Part shown: in pieces, positions 1-9,207 of the stretch | How positions within the stretch are numbered: position 1 is the stretch's first letter | How the letters are laid out: every line of letters starts with the position of its first letter | DNA from: Litorivivens lipolytica | Lineage (GTDB): Bacteria; Pseudomonadota; Gammaproteobacteria; Pseudomonadales; Spongiibacteraceae | Direction: 5' to 3' | Assembly: GCF_014191715.1 (NCBI RefSeq) | Contig: NZ_JACHWY010000001.1 | Location: 620,001-684,000, forward strand | DNA length: 64,000 nt | Program-made: the position numbers and the translations under genes | Notes under the pieces: model-generated | Seen by the model: the letters and a program-made list of their open reading frames with translations, nothing else | Databases searched by the model: none | Told to the model about the DNA's origin: nothing

Positions 1-1301
1 GCCACCGGAATGGATTTGGCGTTTGCCAGGGCACAGTAATCACCGCCGGGGCAGCAGATCATATCGTTCAGGGTGCCGATAACCGGTGAAGCCAGGCGCA
101 GGGCATCCAGTTTTTGCCACAAAGCAAACAGATCGCTCTTGCGGACATCCGGCAGTACCAGATTCTGCTCGTGGGTACTGCGCAGTTCACCGAAACCAAA
201 TTCCTCTGCGAGATCGGCAACCGCTTCCATTTGCTCGGCGGTAATATCGCCAGGAGCCACGCCCGTTTCTTTCAACGAGACATTCACCGCAGCATAGCCG
301 GGCTGCTTGTGGGCAACCACGTTATGGCTAAGCCAGGCCGCAAAGCGGGGCTCTGCCAGGCGCTTGTCATCCAGTGCAGACTGAGCGCCGGCGGCATCAA
401 CTTGCTCATAAGCAGGCGGTTGGAAGAAGCTGAAGGCGTGGTCGATGGCATCCTGTGTCAGGGTCATCGGGCCATCCTTGATGGCTTGCCACTCTTCTTC
501 AACTTTTTGTTTGAAGGCTTCGGCGCCCATGGCCTTCACCAGAATCTTGATGCGCGCCTTGTACTTGTTGTCGCGACGGCCCAGCTGGTTATAAACCCGC
601 AGGATGGCGTCGAGGTAGGAGATCACATGCTCTTTCGGCAGGCTGTCGTGAATCAGTGAGCCGATTACCGGGGTGCGGCCCAGACCGCCGCCCACAAACA
701 CCTTAAAAGCAGTCTCACCCTGGGCGTCTTTAATGATTTCCAGGCCAATGTCATGGAAGGCCACCGCAGCGCGGTCGCGCTTAGAGCCACAGATAGCAAT
801 CTTGAATTTGCGAGGCAGGAAGGCAAATTCCGGGTGGAAGGTTGACCACTGGCGCAGGATTTCACACCAAGGGCGGGCATCTTCAACCTCGTCCTGAGCA
901 ACGCCAGAGAACTGATCCGCGGTGAAGTTACGAATACAATTACCACTGGTCTGGTTGGCGTGCATTTCCACTGTTGCCAGATCAGCCAGAATATCGGGCA
1001 CTTCTTCCAGCTTCGGCCAGTTCAGCTGGATATTCTGGCGAGTGCTGAAGTGAGCATAACCCTTGTCGTACTTGCGGCTGATTTCCGCGAGTTTGCGCAG
1101 CTGGGTTGCGTTCAGCGTACCGTAGGGGATACAGATGCGGAGCATCGGCGCCAGGCGCTGAATATAGAGGCCGTTCTGAAGGCGCAGGGGAAGAAACTGC
1201 TCGTCAGTGATTTCACCGGCCAGATAACGCTCGGTCTGATCCCGAAACTGGGCGACACGCTCGTTGATGATCTGACGGTCGAATTGATCGTAAATGTACA
1301 T
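1..1301 (-). CDS. cysI: Nitrite/sulfite reductase, siroheme hemoprotein (5' part, runs off the left edge)
   Basis: Assimilatory siroheme/4Fe-4S reductase that would reduce sulfite to sulfide (or nitrite to ammonia) in the cytoplasm. About 433 residues are visible, beginning MYIYDQFDRQ; the C-terminus lies outside the window. The N-terminal ferredoxin-like half-domain has the substrate-pocket stretches YAHFSTRQNIQLNW and ANQTSGNCIRN. Near the window edge the first pair of cluster cysteines is visible in ICCPGGDYCALA. This is the short Pseudomonas-type CysI rather than the E. coli type. The start ATG has only a weak ribosome site. Substrate preference cannot be decided from the visible part. 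Confidence 0.9.
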   Translation of the reverse strand, partial: MYIYDQFDRQIINERVAQFRDQTERYLAGEITDEQFLPLRLQNGLYIQRLAPMLRICIPYGTLNATQLRKLAEISRKYDKGYAHFSTRQNIQLNWPKLEEVPDILADLATVEMHANQTSGNCIRNFTADQFSGVAQDEVEDARPWCEILRQWSTFHPEFAFLPRKFKIAICGSKRDRAAVAFHDIGLEIIKDAQGETAFKVFVGGGLGRTPVIGSLIHDSLPKEHVISYLDAILRVYNQLGRRDNKYKARIKILVKAMGAEAFKQKVEEEWQAIKDGPMTLTQDAIDHAFSFFQPPAYEQVDAAGAQSALDDKRLAEPRFAAWLSHNVVAHKQPGYAAVNVSLKETGVAPGDITAEQMEAVADLAEEFGFGELRSTHEQNLVLPDVRKSDLFALWQKLDALRLASPVIGTLNDMICCPGGDYCALANAKSIPV

Positions 1302-1520
1302 CGTAGTCCCAATCGTAGTTCGATTTTAGCCTCGGAAAGCGGCGAAAAGTGCTCCGGGGCCTACTTTGAAGGCGCGTAATTTTACACTAAAACCCTGTGC
1401 TAGCGCGAGCTTACGCCGCTTTAGCCTAGATCGGGCGCTATGTTACGGATTACGGCGGAGTAGGGGAAAGATTGGTTTTTCATATGCTTAGGACAAAGCG
1501 TCATTGTTGGTCTCTGGCGC

Positions 1521-1549
1521 TTGGTCGTCTGCAGGGAATCCGCTACAAT
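1521..1549 (+). promoter_or_regulatory. sigma-70 type promoter of the 36-residue ORF
   Basis: A -35 box TTGGTC (1521-1526) and a -10 box TACAAT (1544-1549) are separated by exactly 17 bp. They lie 35 bp before a small ORF that has its own ribosome site. No competing gene explains them. Confidence 0.6.
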
Positions 1550-1583
1550 GCGGCCCGAATCAAACCACGCTGAGGAATTTCTG

Positions 1584-1694
1584 ATGTCTGATGAAGCCCG
1601 TCAAGACGCCCTGGCCGATGCCTTTGCCAGCATTGCGATCATCGCGCTGGTGGTTGGCACCGTTACTTTCTGGCTGGCGAGCATGCCCAAGTAA
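1584..1694 (+). CDS. Small single-span membrane protein, 36 residues
   Basis: Reads MSDEARQDALADAFAS, then a hydrophobic stretch IAIIALVVGTVTFWLA, then SMPK. This is one transmembrane helix of about 16-18 residues after an acidic amphipathic N-terminus. It is preceded by a good Shine-Dalgarno (TGAGGA, 8 nt from ATG) and a sigma-70-like promoter, and followed by a rho-independent terminator, so it forms a complete one-gene unit. It lies between the divergent cysI and the convergent metH. I do not recognise a family, and no function should be assigned. Confidence 0.6.
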   Translation: MSDEARQDALADAFASIAIIALVVGTVTFWLASMPK

Positions 1695-1723
1695 GTTTGG
1701 CTGCCAAGCCCGCAAGAAAGCAT

Positions 1724-1752
1724 AAAAAAAGCCTCGATTGAGGCTTTTTTTA
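1724..1752. terminator. Bidirectional rho-independent terminator
   Basis: The stem GCCTC-GATT-GAGGC is flanked by an A-run on the left and a T-run on the right. It can therefore stop the small ORF on the plus strand and metH on the minus strand, which end head-to-head here. Confidence 0.85.
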
Positions 1753-1785
1753 TGGGCGGGTGTTTTTCACCCTCAGCGAGCTATT

Positions 1786-4700
1786 TTAAGGATCATAGTC
1801 CAGTACCGGTGACAGCCAGCGCTCCATTTCCTTAAGCGATTTGCCCTTGCGCTCCGCGATGCTCTGAACTTGATCCTTGGCGATCTTGCCCACCGCGAAG
1901 TAGCGTGACTGCGGGTGCGAGTAGTAAAACCCGCTGACCGAGGCCGCTGGGGTCATCGCAAAGTGCTCGGTCAGCTCCACGCCGGTTTCGGCTGCGGCGT
2001 TGAGGATGTTGAACAGGGTCGGTTTTTCCGTGTGATCCGGGCAGGCCGGGTAACCGGGCGCCGGACGGATACCCTGATACTTCTCTTTGATCAGCTCCTC
2101 ATTGCTGAAGCTTTCTGCATCGACATAGCCCCAGTACTCGGTGCGCACCAGCTGGTGCATATGCTCGGCGAAAGATTCGGCTAATCGGTCTGCCAGTGCC
2201 TTCACCATGATGGCGCTGTAGTCGTCATTTTTGGCTTCATACTCAGCCGCCAACGCTTCCGCGCCAATGCCGGCGGTGACCACAAAGCCACCCACGTAAT
2301 CTTTCACGCCGCTACTTTTCGGGGCCACGTAGTCGGCCAGACTCATGTAGGGCTTGCTGTCGTCCGGCTTCTCGGTTTGTTGGCGCAGGTGGTGGAGGGT
2401 AGCGAGCTCGCTGCCGTCCTCGTTGTAAAGCGCCACATCGTCACCTTCGCTGGCTGCCGGCCAGAAGCCGATCACTCCGGAGGCTTTCAGCAGCTTTTCA
2501 TCAATAATGCGATCCAGCATTGCCTGTGCATCCTTGAACAGGTTGCGCGCTGCTTCACCGACTTTCTCGTCCTCGAGAATCTTGGGGTATTTGCCGGCCA
2601 GACTCCAGGTGATGAAGAAGGGCGTCCAGTCGATGGTTTCTCGCAGCTTTTCCAGCGGATAATCGTCGAAGGTCTTGGTGCCGATAAAGCTAGGCGCGGG
2701 CGGAGTGTAAGTCGCCCAGTCGGTTTTAAAGCCTTTTTCCAGCACATCGGTGTAGGGCAGGCGACGGCCGCGATTTTCGCTGCCCGCACGGCGCTCGCGA
2801 ATACGCTCGTATTCATCACGGCGTTCGGCAACGAACTTTTCTTTCTGGGTTTCGCTGATTAGCTGCGTGGCCACACCGACGCTACGCGACGCATCCGCTA
2901 CATAAATCACCGCATCGTTTTTGTACTTGGGCTCGATTTTGACGGCCGTGTGCGCCTTGGATGTGGTCGCACCGCCGATCATCAAGGGTAAGTTGTAATC
3001 CAGGCGCTGCATCTCGGCGGCAACATGCACCATTTCATCCAGTGATGGCGTGATCAGGCCGCTGAGGCCGATAATATCGACGTTTTCTTTTTTGGCGGTT
3101 TCAAGAATTTTGTCGCAGGGCACCATAACGCCGAGGTCAATCACCTCGAAGTTATTACACTGCAGCACCACGCCAACAATATTCTTGCCGATATCGTGTA
3201 CATCGCCTTTAACGGTAGCCATCAGAATCTTACCGTTGGGTTTGGCGCCTTCCTCTTTTTCGGCCTCGATGTAAGGCTGGAGGTAGGCGACGGCCTGCTT
3301 CATGACGCGAGCGGATTTAACAACCTGCGGCAGGAACATTTTGCCCGCGCCGAACAGATCGCCAACCACATTCATACCGTCCATCAGCGGGCCTTCGATA
3401 ACCTCAATGGGCTTGTTGGCTTCCTGACGGGCGGCTTCGGCATCTTCTTCAATGTAGGTGGTAATGCCTTTAACCAGAGCATGCTCAATGCGCTTGGAAA
3501 CCGACAGCTCGCGCCAGCTCAAGTCCTCTTGCTTGGACGCAGTGCTGCCGTCACCGCGGTATTTTTCGGCGATTTCCAGCAGGCGCTCGGTGCCGTCGTC
3601 GCGACGGTTGAGAATCACGTCTTCAACGTGTTCGCGCAGTTCTTCCGGCAGATCGTCGTAAACCGCCAGCTGACCGGCGTTGACGATGCCCATATCCATA
3701 CCGGCCTTGATGGCGTGATAGAGGAAGACCGAGTGAATCGCTTCACGCACCGGGTTGTTGCCGCGGAACGAGAACGACACGTTGGAAACACCGCCGGAAA
3801 CGAGTGCGTGGGGCAGCTCGCTCTTGATGAATTTCACCGACTCGATGAAATCCACCGCGTAATTGTTGTGCTCGTCGATACCCGTGGCCACGGCGAAGAT
3901 ATTCGGGTCGAAGATAATGTCCTGGGGCGGGAAGCCGACCTTGTTCACCAGAATGTCGTAGGACTTGGAGCAGATTTCTTTGCGACGTTCGATATTGTCG
4001 GCCTGACCATCTTCGTCAAAGGCCATGACCACCACAGCCGCGCCAAAGCGGCGGCAGATGCGGGCCTTTTCGATAAACTCTGCTTCGCCTTCCTTCAGGG
4101 AGATGGAGTTCACCACCGCTTTGCCCTGAATGCATTTCAGGCCGGCTTCGATAACATCCCACTTGGAGGAGTCGACCATGATCGGCACCTTGGAGATCTC
4201 TGGCTCCGAGGCGATCAGGTTGAGGAATTTGACGATGGCGGCATGGGCATCCAGCATGCCTTCGTCCATATTCACGTCGATAATCTGGGCACCGTTTTCA
4301 ACCTGCTCACGGGCAATGGCCAAGGCGGTGTCGTAATCGCCCTCCAGAATCAGGCGCTTGAATTTAGCTGAACCAGTGACGTTACAGCGCTCACCTACGT
4401 TCACAAAGAGTGAGTCCGGTGTGATAGTGAAGGGCTCAAGGCCACTCAGGCGACAGGCGACTTCCTTTTTAGGAATTTCGCGCGGTTTTACATCGGCAAT
4501 GGATGCGCCGATTTTCTCAATATGCGCAGGCGTGGTGCCACAGCAGCCACCGACCAGGTTCAGATAGCCGCGCTCACCCAGTTCACGCAGTTCGCGACCC
4601 ATATCGTCGGGGGTTTCATCGTACTCACCGAATTCGTTCGGCAGGCCGGCATTGAAATGGCCGCTGACGTAGCATTCGGCTGCATCCGCGAGCTCTTCAA

Positions 4701-5481
4701 AGAAGGGGCGGATTTCCGAGATACGGCGACCACAGTTGGTGCCGACGATCAGCGGCTTGGCGTGGGCAATGGAGTTCCAAAAGGCAGTCGGCGTCTGACC
4801 CGACAGGGTGCGGCCGCTCACATCCGGGAAGGTGACGGATACCATGATCGGAATTTCTTCGCCGCTTTCCTCAAAATACTGAAGAATGGCGTAAACCGCG
4901 GCTTTGGCGTTGAGGCTGTCGAAAATGGTCTCGATCAGCAGCAGGTCGACATCGCTTTCAACCAGCGCTTTGGTCGCCATGTAATAGTCGTCGACTAGCT
5001 GGTCAAAGGTGATATTGCGCGCACCGGGGTCGTTTACATCCGGTGAAATCGAGGCTGTTTTCGGTGTCGGGCCGAGAATGCCTGCAACAAAGCGCGGCTT
5101 GTCAGGGTTAAGGGCGGTCTGGGCGTCGGCTACCTCGCGGGCTACCTTGGCGCCAGCCCGGTTCAGCTCCTCGGCCACAAAACCCATTTCGTAGTCGCCC
5201 TGGGCCACTTGAGTCGAGTTAAAGGTATTGGTACCGATAATATCCGCGCCGGAATCCAGATAGGCCTGATGTATTTCCTTGATTACGTCGGGGCGGGTAA
5301 TCGACAGAAGGTCGTTGTTACCCTTGATATCAAGGTGGTAGTCCGCAAAACGCTCGCCACGGTAATCGGCTTCTTCGAGCTTGTAAGACTGGATCAGGCT
5401 GCCCATAGCGCCGTCGATCACCAGGATGCGATCTTTGAGAGCGTCTTTAAGTGCCTGAATACGTTGTGCTCGATTGGCCAT
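1786..5481 (-). CDS. metH: Cobalamin-dependent methionine synthase
   Basis: Transfers a methyl group from 5-methyltetrahydrofolate to homocysteine through methylcobalamin in the cytoplasm. At 1231 residues it is full length (E. coli about 1227). Domains in order: homocysteine-binding Zn domain (about 1-340, Cys ligands in GTNCG and GGCCGTTP), pterin-binding domain (about 350-640), cobalamin cap and Rossmann domains (about 650-900, with the cobalt-ligand motif DxHxxG in GDVHDIGKN, His at about 762), and the C-terminal SAM-binding reactivation domain ([12 protein letters not shown]). The start ATG is preceded by AAGGA. The gene is monocistronic and divergent from nfuA. I saw no obvious cobalamin riboswitch in the 180-bp upstream spacer. 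Confidence 0.97.
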   Translation of the reverse strand: MANRAQRIQALKDALKDRILVIDGAMGSLIQSYKLEEADYRGERFADYHLDIKGNNDLLSITRPDVIKEIHQAYLDSGADIIGTNTFNSTQVAQGDYEMGFVAEELNRAGAKVAREVADAQTALNPDKPRFVAGILGPTPKTASISPDVNDPGARNITFDQLVDDYYMATKALVESDVDLLLIETIFDSLNAKAAVYAILQYFEESGEEIPIMVSVTFPDVSGRTLSGQTPTAFWNSIAHAKPLIVGTNCGRRISEIRPFFEELADAAECYVSGHFNAGLPNEFGEYDETPDDMGRELRELGERGYLNLVGGCCGTTPAHIEKIGASIADVKPREIPKKEVACRLSGLEPFTITPDSLFVNVGERCNVTGSAKFKRLILEGDYDTALAIAREQVENGAQIIDVNMDEGMLDAHAAIVKFLNLIASEPEISKVPIMVDSSKWDVIEAGLKCIQGKAVVNSISLKEGEAEFIEKARICRRFGAAVVVMAFDEDGQADNIERRKEICSKSYDILVNKVGFPPQDIIFDPNIFAVATGIDEHNNYAVDFIESVKFIKSELPHALVSGGVSNVSFSFRGNNPVREAIHSVFLYHAIKAGMDMGIVNAGQLAVYDDLPEELREHVEDVILNRRDDGTERLLEIAEKYRGDGSTASKQEDLSWRELSVSKRIEHALVKGITTYIEEDAEAARQEANKPIEVIEGPLMDGMNVVGDLFGAGKMFLPQVVKSARVMKQAVAYLQPYIEAEKEEGAKPNGKILMATVKGDVHDIGKNIVGVVLQCNNFEVIDLGVMVPCDKILETAKKENVDIIGLSGLITPSLDEMVHVAAEMQRLDYNLPLMIGGATTSKAHTAVKIEPKYKNDAVIYVADASRSVGVATQLISETQKEKFVAERRDEYERIRERRAGSENRGRRLPYTDVLEKGFKTDWATYTPPAPSFIGTKTFDDYPLEKLRETIDWTPFFITWSLAGKYPKILEDEKVGEAARNLFKDAQAMLDRIIDEKLLKASGVIGFWPAASEGDDVALYNEDGSELATLHHLRQQTEKPDDSKPYMSLADYVAPKSSGVKDYVGGFVVTAGIGAEALAAEYEAKNDDYSAIMVKALADRLAESFAEHMHQLVRTEYWGYVDAESFSNEELIKEKYQGIRPAPGYPACPDHTEKPTLFNILNAAAETGVELTEHFAMTPAASVSGFYYSHPQSRYFAVGKIAKDQVQSIAERKGKSLKEMERWLSPVLDYDP

Positions 5482-5663
5482 TGTGCTGCTAAATCCTTAC
5501 AAACTCTATGGGATTAAACCCTTGAAAAGGCGAATAAAAGGCCCCACAAACGGTTATCCGCTTATGTGAAAATTGGCCTTCGTGCTAAACTGGCGGATTC
5601 TATCAGACTACGCCTGCGAATTCCCGATTTGTGCACCGCAGGCAGCAAAGCAAAGAGGTATAT

Positions 5664-6290
5664 ATGTCGGAAGGTCAAACGGTTGCCGCAACTGACGGCA
5701 CTGAAGTCAAAATGACCATCACCGAATCTGCTCAGGAATACCTGGCAGAATTGTTGGCCAAGCAGGGTGATGACGTGCTTGGCGTGCGTGTTTTCATTAC
5801 CCAGCCGGGTACCCCCAAAGCGGAAACTTGCATTGCCTACTGCCGTGATGGCGATGCTAAAGAAGATGATATTCAGATTCCTTACCCGAAACTGACCATC
5901 TACGTTGAAACGCGCAGTGTGCCGTTTCTGGAAGATGCGACGGTGGATTACGCCAAGGATCGCATGGGTGGTCAGCTGACCATCAAAGCCCCGAACTCAC
6001 GTTTGCCACGTGTTAACGAGAACAGCCCGCTGGAAGATCGGGTGAACTATATTCTCTACAACGAGGTGAATCCTTCGCTGGCGGCCCACGGTGGTGAAGT
6101 ATCGCTGGTTGAAATCACTGAAGAGAAGTTCGCTATTTTGAAGTTTGGTGGTGGCTGTCAGGGCTGTGGCATGGTGGATGTGACCCTGAAAGAGGGCGTT
6201 GAGAAATCCTTGATTGAGCAAATTCCTGAGCTGGCGGGTGTTCGGGATATGACGGATCACACCAACACGGAGAACGCCTACTTTAAGTAA
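5664..6290 (+). CDS. nfuA: Fe-S biogenesis protein NfuA
   Basis: Carrier that delivers 4Fe-4S clusters to apo-proteins. An upstream in-frame ATG exists at 5631, but the start here has a strong site (AAAGAGGT, 4-5 nt upstream) and gives 208 residues, close to the family's ~190-195. The N-terminal A-type-like domain includes AETCIAYC. The C-terminal Nfu domain has the CxxC cluster motif in [17 protein letters not shown]. It is followed directly by a strong terminator and forms a single-gene unit divergent from metH. Confidence 0.96.
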   Translation: MSEGQTVAATDGTEVKMTITESAQEYLAELLAKQGDDVLGVRVFITQPGTPKAETCIAYCRDGDAKEDDIQIPYPKLTIYVETRSVPFLEDATVDYAKDRMGGQLTIKAPNSRLPRVNENSPLEDRVNYILYNEVNPSLAAHGGEVSLVEITEEKFAILKFGGGCQGCGMVDVTLKEGVEKSLIEQIPELAGVRDMTDHTNTENAYFK

Positions 6291-6309
6291 GTGCTTTGTT
6301 GGTTTCGAG

Positions 6310-6346
6310 AAAGGCGCCTTGGGTAACTTTGGCGCCTTTTTTGTTT
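6310..6346 (+). terminator. Rho-independent terminator of nfuA
   Basis: The 9-bp stem AAAGGCGCC/GGCGCCTTT encloses a 12-base loop and is followed by a T-rich tail. It lies 20 bp after the nfuA stop codon. Confidence 0.9.
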
Positions 6347-6391
6347 GTGTTGGGGGGCGGAGTGCTAAATCCGGCTCGGCGGCTCTTCTAG

Positions 6392-6478
6392 CGTCATTGC
6401 GAGGAGCGCAGCGACGCGACAATCTCTAGGGTCAGATGCCACTCTGATTGAGATTGCTTCGCTTCGCTCGCAATGACG
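6392..6478. repeat. Imperfect inverted repeat, MITE/REP-like element
   Basis: The two ends are inverted copies beginning CGTCATTGCGAG, and the arms match over about 29-35 bases with a few mismatches and one small length difference. The arms enclose a short unrelated centre, and the whole 87-bp unit can fold into one long hairpin. Elements with this CGTCATTGCGAG end are widespread intergenic repeats in bacteria. It carries no ORF. Confidence 0.75.
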
Positions 6479-6517
6479 GTAATGGTCTATCGCCAATGTG
6501 AGGGCGGAAGGGGGAGT

Positions 6518-6665
6518 GCTTTTCGAATCAGTCAGGGCATGCAGTCACCCAGCCAAAAACGTCAGAGCCAATATTTTCGAAAGAACAGGCGAGGACTGTC
6601 TGAGCGCACAGCGCGAGTTCCGTAGCGCTGGCGTTTTTGGCTGGGTGATGCCCGATTCGAAAAGC
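6518..6665. repeat. Second large inverted repeat
   Basis: The left arm (6518-6561) starts GCTTTTCGAATC and ends CACCCAGCCAAAAACG. The right arm (6632-6665) is its reverse complement, except that two 5-base insertions interrupt the left arm. The arms enclose about 70 bp containing a GC-rich segment with no credible ORF. It sits 40 bp after the first repeat and ends just before the convergent MFS gene. It could be a non-autonomous mobile element or a structured intergenic repeat; the type is unknown to me. Confidence 0.65.
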
Positions 6666-6704
6666 GCTACCGCTTCCGCTCGAGTTGTGGCACCCAATTC
6701 GAAT

Positions 6705-8024
6705 CTACTGAGCCTCTATCCGGCGGTTTATGTACAGCGCCAGCAGCGTGCCAATCGCACCCGAAATCAGATACAGGCTTACGGCCTCCAATCCAAACTG
6801 CACTGACAATCCCAATGCAATCAGCGGAGCAAAGGCGGCACCAAACAGCCAGGCAAAATCAGAAGTTAAGGCAGCGCCGGTGTAGCGGAAGCGGCGTTTA
6901 AAGTTTGCGGTTACTGTGCCTTGAGACTGGCCGTAGGAAACTCCCAGCAGGGCAAAGCCCAGCAGAATAAACACATTCTGCAATGCCGGTGTGCCGCTCA
7001 TCAGGTAGGGAGCGAACAGGGCGAAAATACCAATCAAAGCGGCCATCCAGCCGACGGTGCGGCGTTTGCCGATTTTGCCGGCGAGGACGCCTGAGGCAAT
7101 TGTGGCAACAATACCAATCAGTGCGCCGAACACCTGAATAATCAGTACGTCATTGATAGTCTGCGAGCCGTTCAACAGAATCCACGACAGCGGAAAGATG
7201 GTCACAATGTGGAAGAGGGCGTAGCTGGCCAAGGCTGCAAATGCGCCGAGGAAAATGGTCGGGCCTTCTTCATCCAGCATTTCCTGAGTGCTGATGGGCT
7301 CCAGTGCACTTTCTTCCATAGCGAGGGTGTATTCCTCAGTCAGCACTAAACGCAAGCGTGCGAAAAGGGCAACGACGTTTATCGCAAAGGCTACAAAGAA
7401 GGGATAACGCCACGCCCACGCCTGAAAATCTTCCGCGCTGACGTTCAGGATCAGATAAAGGAAGAGTGAGTTAGCCAACAGGAAGCCAATCGGTGCGCCG
7501 AGCTGACCAAACATGGTGAACCAATTGCGGCGTGCGCGAGGTGCGTTCAGTGCCAGCAGAGAAGGTAGGCCATCCCAAGAACCGCCAAGGGCAAAACCCT
7601 GAAGAATACGGAACATAGCCAGCAGAAATATCGCCGTACCACCAAGCGTTGCATAGCCCGGCAGAAAGGCGATTCCTGCCGTTGCTGTACCTAACAGAAA
7701 CAGTGAGGCGGTCAATTTGACGCTACGGCCCCAGCGGCGCTGGATGCTCATAAACAGCGCGGTACCAAAGGGACGTGAAACAAAGGCCATACCGAAGATG
7801 GCAAAGCCGTAGAGCATGCCCTGAAGCGTGTCGGCAAAAGGGAAAAACACCTGCGGAAAGACCAGTACACAGGCCATTCCGAATACAAAGAAGTCAAAGT
7901 GTTCTGATGCGCGGCCGATGATTACACCGACCGCGATCTCGCCCGGAGCGACCGGCGAATGGCCTTCTGGCGTCTGAAAATCTGATGCTGGAGCAGTAGT
8001 CGTATTAGCGTTAACTGTGGCCAT
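6705..8024 (-). CDS. MFS transporter, metabolite:H+ symporter (MHS) type
   Basis: Inner-membrane secondary transporter of about 439 residues with 12 predicted hydrophobic segments. MHS-like features are the N-terminal GRASEHFDFFVFGMA, the loop after TM2 with FVSRPFGTALF, and FRILQGFALGGSWDG. The substrate is unknown; relatives take up dicarboxylates, shikimate or compatible solutes. An in-frame TTG lies 13 codons upstream, but the ATG is the more likely start. It is divergent from cyoA, with about 150 bp between them. The downstream side abuts the inverted repeats. Confidence 0.8.
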   Translation of the reverse strand: MATVNANTTTAPASDFQTPEGHSPVAPGEIAVGVIIGRASEHFDFFVFGMACVLVFPQVFFPFADTLQGMLYGFAIFGMAFVSRPFGTALFMSIQRRWGRSVKLTASLFLLGTATAGIAFLPGYATLGGTAIFLLAMFRILQGFALGGSWDGLPSLLALNAPRARRNWFTMFGQLGAPIGFLLANSLFLYLILNVSAEDFQAWAWRYPFFVAFAINVVALFARLRLVLTEEYTLAMEESALEPISTQEMLDEEGPTIFLGAFAALASYALFHIVTIFPLSWILLNGSQTINDVLIIQVFGALIGIVATIASGVLAGKIGKRRTVGWMAALIGIFALFAPYLMSGTPALQNVFILLGFALLGVSYGQSQGTVTANFKRRFRYTGAALTSDFAWLFGAAFAPLIALGLSVQFGLEAVSLYLISGAIGTLLALYINRRIEAQ

Positions 8025-8094
8025 AGTCAGGCAAATCCCGGTGATTTCACTCGATCTGGGCAAAGACTACCGCTTTTGCCGGGGGGCAGCCATA

Positions 8095-8107
8095 GGACAA
8101 ATTGTCC
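8095..8107. promoter_or_regulatory. Perfect dyad between the MFS gene and cyoA
   Basis: GGACAA-A-TTGTCC is a 13-bp perfect palindrome in the 150-bp spacer between two divergent genes. Its placement would suit an operator acting on either gene. The cognate regulator is unknown. Confidence 0.35.
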
Positions 8108-8175
8108 AATTCACCCTCCCAGTTGATTGCCGTAAAGTTTGCCCCCGTTACCAGCAGCCGGATCGAAATGTGGCA

Positions 8176-9150
8176 ATGTTCAAACTCACAAATCTCAGTA
8201 AAGCGCTGATAATCGCTGCCTTGGTGCCGGCTCTATCCGGCTGTAACTGGGTGGTGATGTCACCCTCCGGTGACATTGCGTCCCAGCAGGCTGACCTGAT
8301 CATCTGGGCTACCATCCTGATGCTGATCATCGTGGTGCCGGTCATCGCGCTGACCTTCTGGTTTGCGTGGCGCTATCGTGCCTCAAATCGCGACGCCAAA
8401 TATAGCCCCGATTGGGATCACTCTACTCACCTGGAACTGGTGATCTGGGCCGCGCCGCTGGCCATCATTATCGCACTGGGCGCCATGACCTGGGTTAGCA
8501 CCCATCAGCTGGATCCTTATCGCCCCCTGTCCCGTCTTGACGAAGGCAAACCGATCCCCGAAGGCGTCGAACCGCTTGTGGTTGAAGTCGTGGCAATGGA
8601 CTGGAAGTGGCTGTTTTTCTACCCCGAGTACGACATGGCGGTTGTTAATGAGTTGGCTGCGCCACTGGATCGCCCGATCAAATTCAAAATTACTGCCACC
8701 ACGATGATGAACTCATTTTTCATCCCGGCGCTGGCTGGCCAGATTTACGCCATGGGCGGTATGGAAACCAAACTTCATGCGGTGATTAATGAAGTCGGCG
8801 TCTACGACGGTTTTTCAGCCAATTATTCCGGCGCTGGCTTTAACGGCATGCGTTTCAAATTCCACGGCATGGAAGAGGCTGACTTTGAACAATGGGTCAG
8901 TAAGGTTAAAGGGGAGGGCGACGCCTTAACCCGTTCGGTTTACAAAGAACTGGAAAAACCTAGTGAAAGAGAGCCTGTGCGTTACTACAGCACGGTGATG
9001 CCTGATCTCTATCACAAGATTCTTAACCGTTGCGTTGATCCCGGCACGCTCTGCATGGAAGACATGATGAGTGGCCATAAGCATGCGGCTCATAAGCGAG
9101 AGAGCAAACAAGAGAGTATGCCAGCCGTAGCCGGGCATCATGAGCACTGA
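8176..9150 (+). CDS. cyoA: Cytochrome bo ubiquinol oxidase subunit II
   Basis: Subunit II of the proton-pumping quinol oxidase. It starts MFKLTNLSK; longer in-frame starts exist upstream but would hide the signal sequence. A type-II signal peptide ends in lipobox ALSGC (Cys23), followed by two transmembrane helices (about 40-65 and 85-105) and a periplasmic cupredoxin domain. The copper-A cysteine/histidine motif of cytochrome c oxidases is absent: the equivalent region reads IYAMGGMETKLHAVINEVG..YSGAGFNGMRF, as in E. coli CyoA, which marks it as a quinol oxidase. The His-rich C-tail (HKHAAHKRE..GHHEH) is an unusual extra. First gene of cyoABCD-SURF1-regBA. Confidence 0.95.
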   Translation: MFKLTNLSKALIIAALVPALSGCNWVVMSPSGDIASQQADLIIWATILMLIIVVPVIALTFWFAWRYRASNRDAKYSPDWDHSTHLELVIWAAPLAIIIALGAMTWVSTHQLDPYRPLSRLDEGKPIPEGVEPLVVEVVAMDWKWLFFYPEYDMAVVNELAAPLDRPIKFKITATTMMNSFFIPALAGQIYAMGGMETKLHAVINEVGVYDGFSANYSGAGFNGMRFKFHGMEEADFEQWVSKVKGEGDALTRSVYKELEKPSEREPVRYYSTVMPDLYHKILNRCVDPGTLCMEDMMSGHKHAAHKRESKQESMPAVAGHHEH

Positions 9151-9207
9151 ATATACGGTTGTTGAAACACGCAGCCAATCCGAATTACTCAGCGAGCGTA
9201 GTTGAAA

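Noticed and set aside
42-2700. Several GCCGATAA/GCCGATAAC matches in cysI and metH
   Set aside because: They lie inside coding sequences of unrelated genes and lack a TAAA box at 15-16 bp, so they are not sigma-28 promoters.
3196-4371. Long plus-strand open frame of 391 codons opposite metH
   Set aside because: It is an antisense shadow of the highly conserved metH coding sequence; it shows no recognisable domain or ribosome site.
5482-5663. Possible cobalamin riboswitch before metH
   Set aside because: The 180-bp spacer is shared with nfuA and I could not find the B12-box or a fitting structure; a covariance search would decide.
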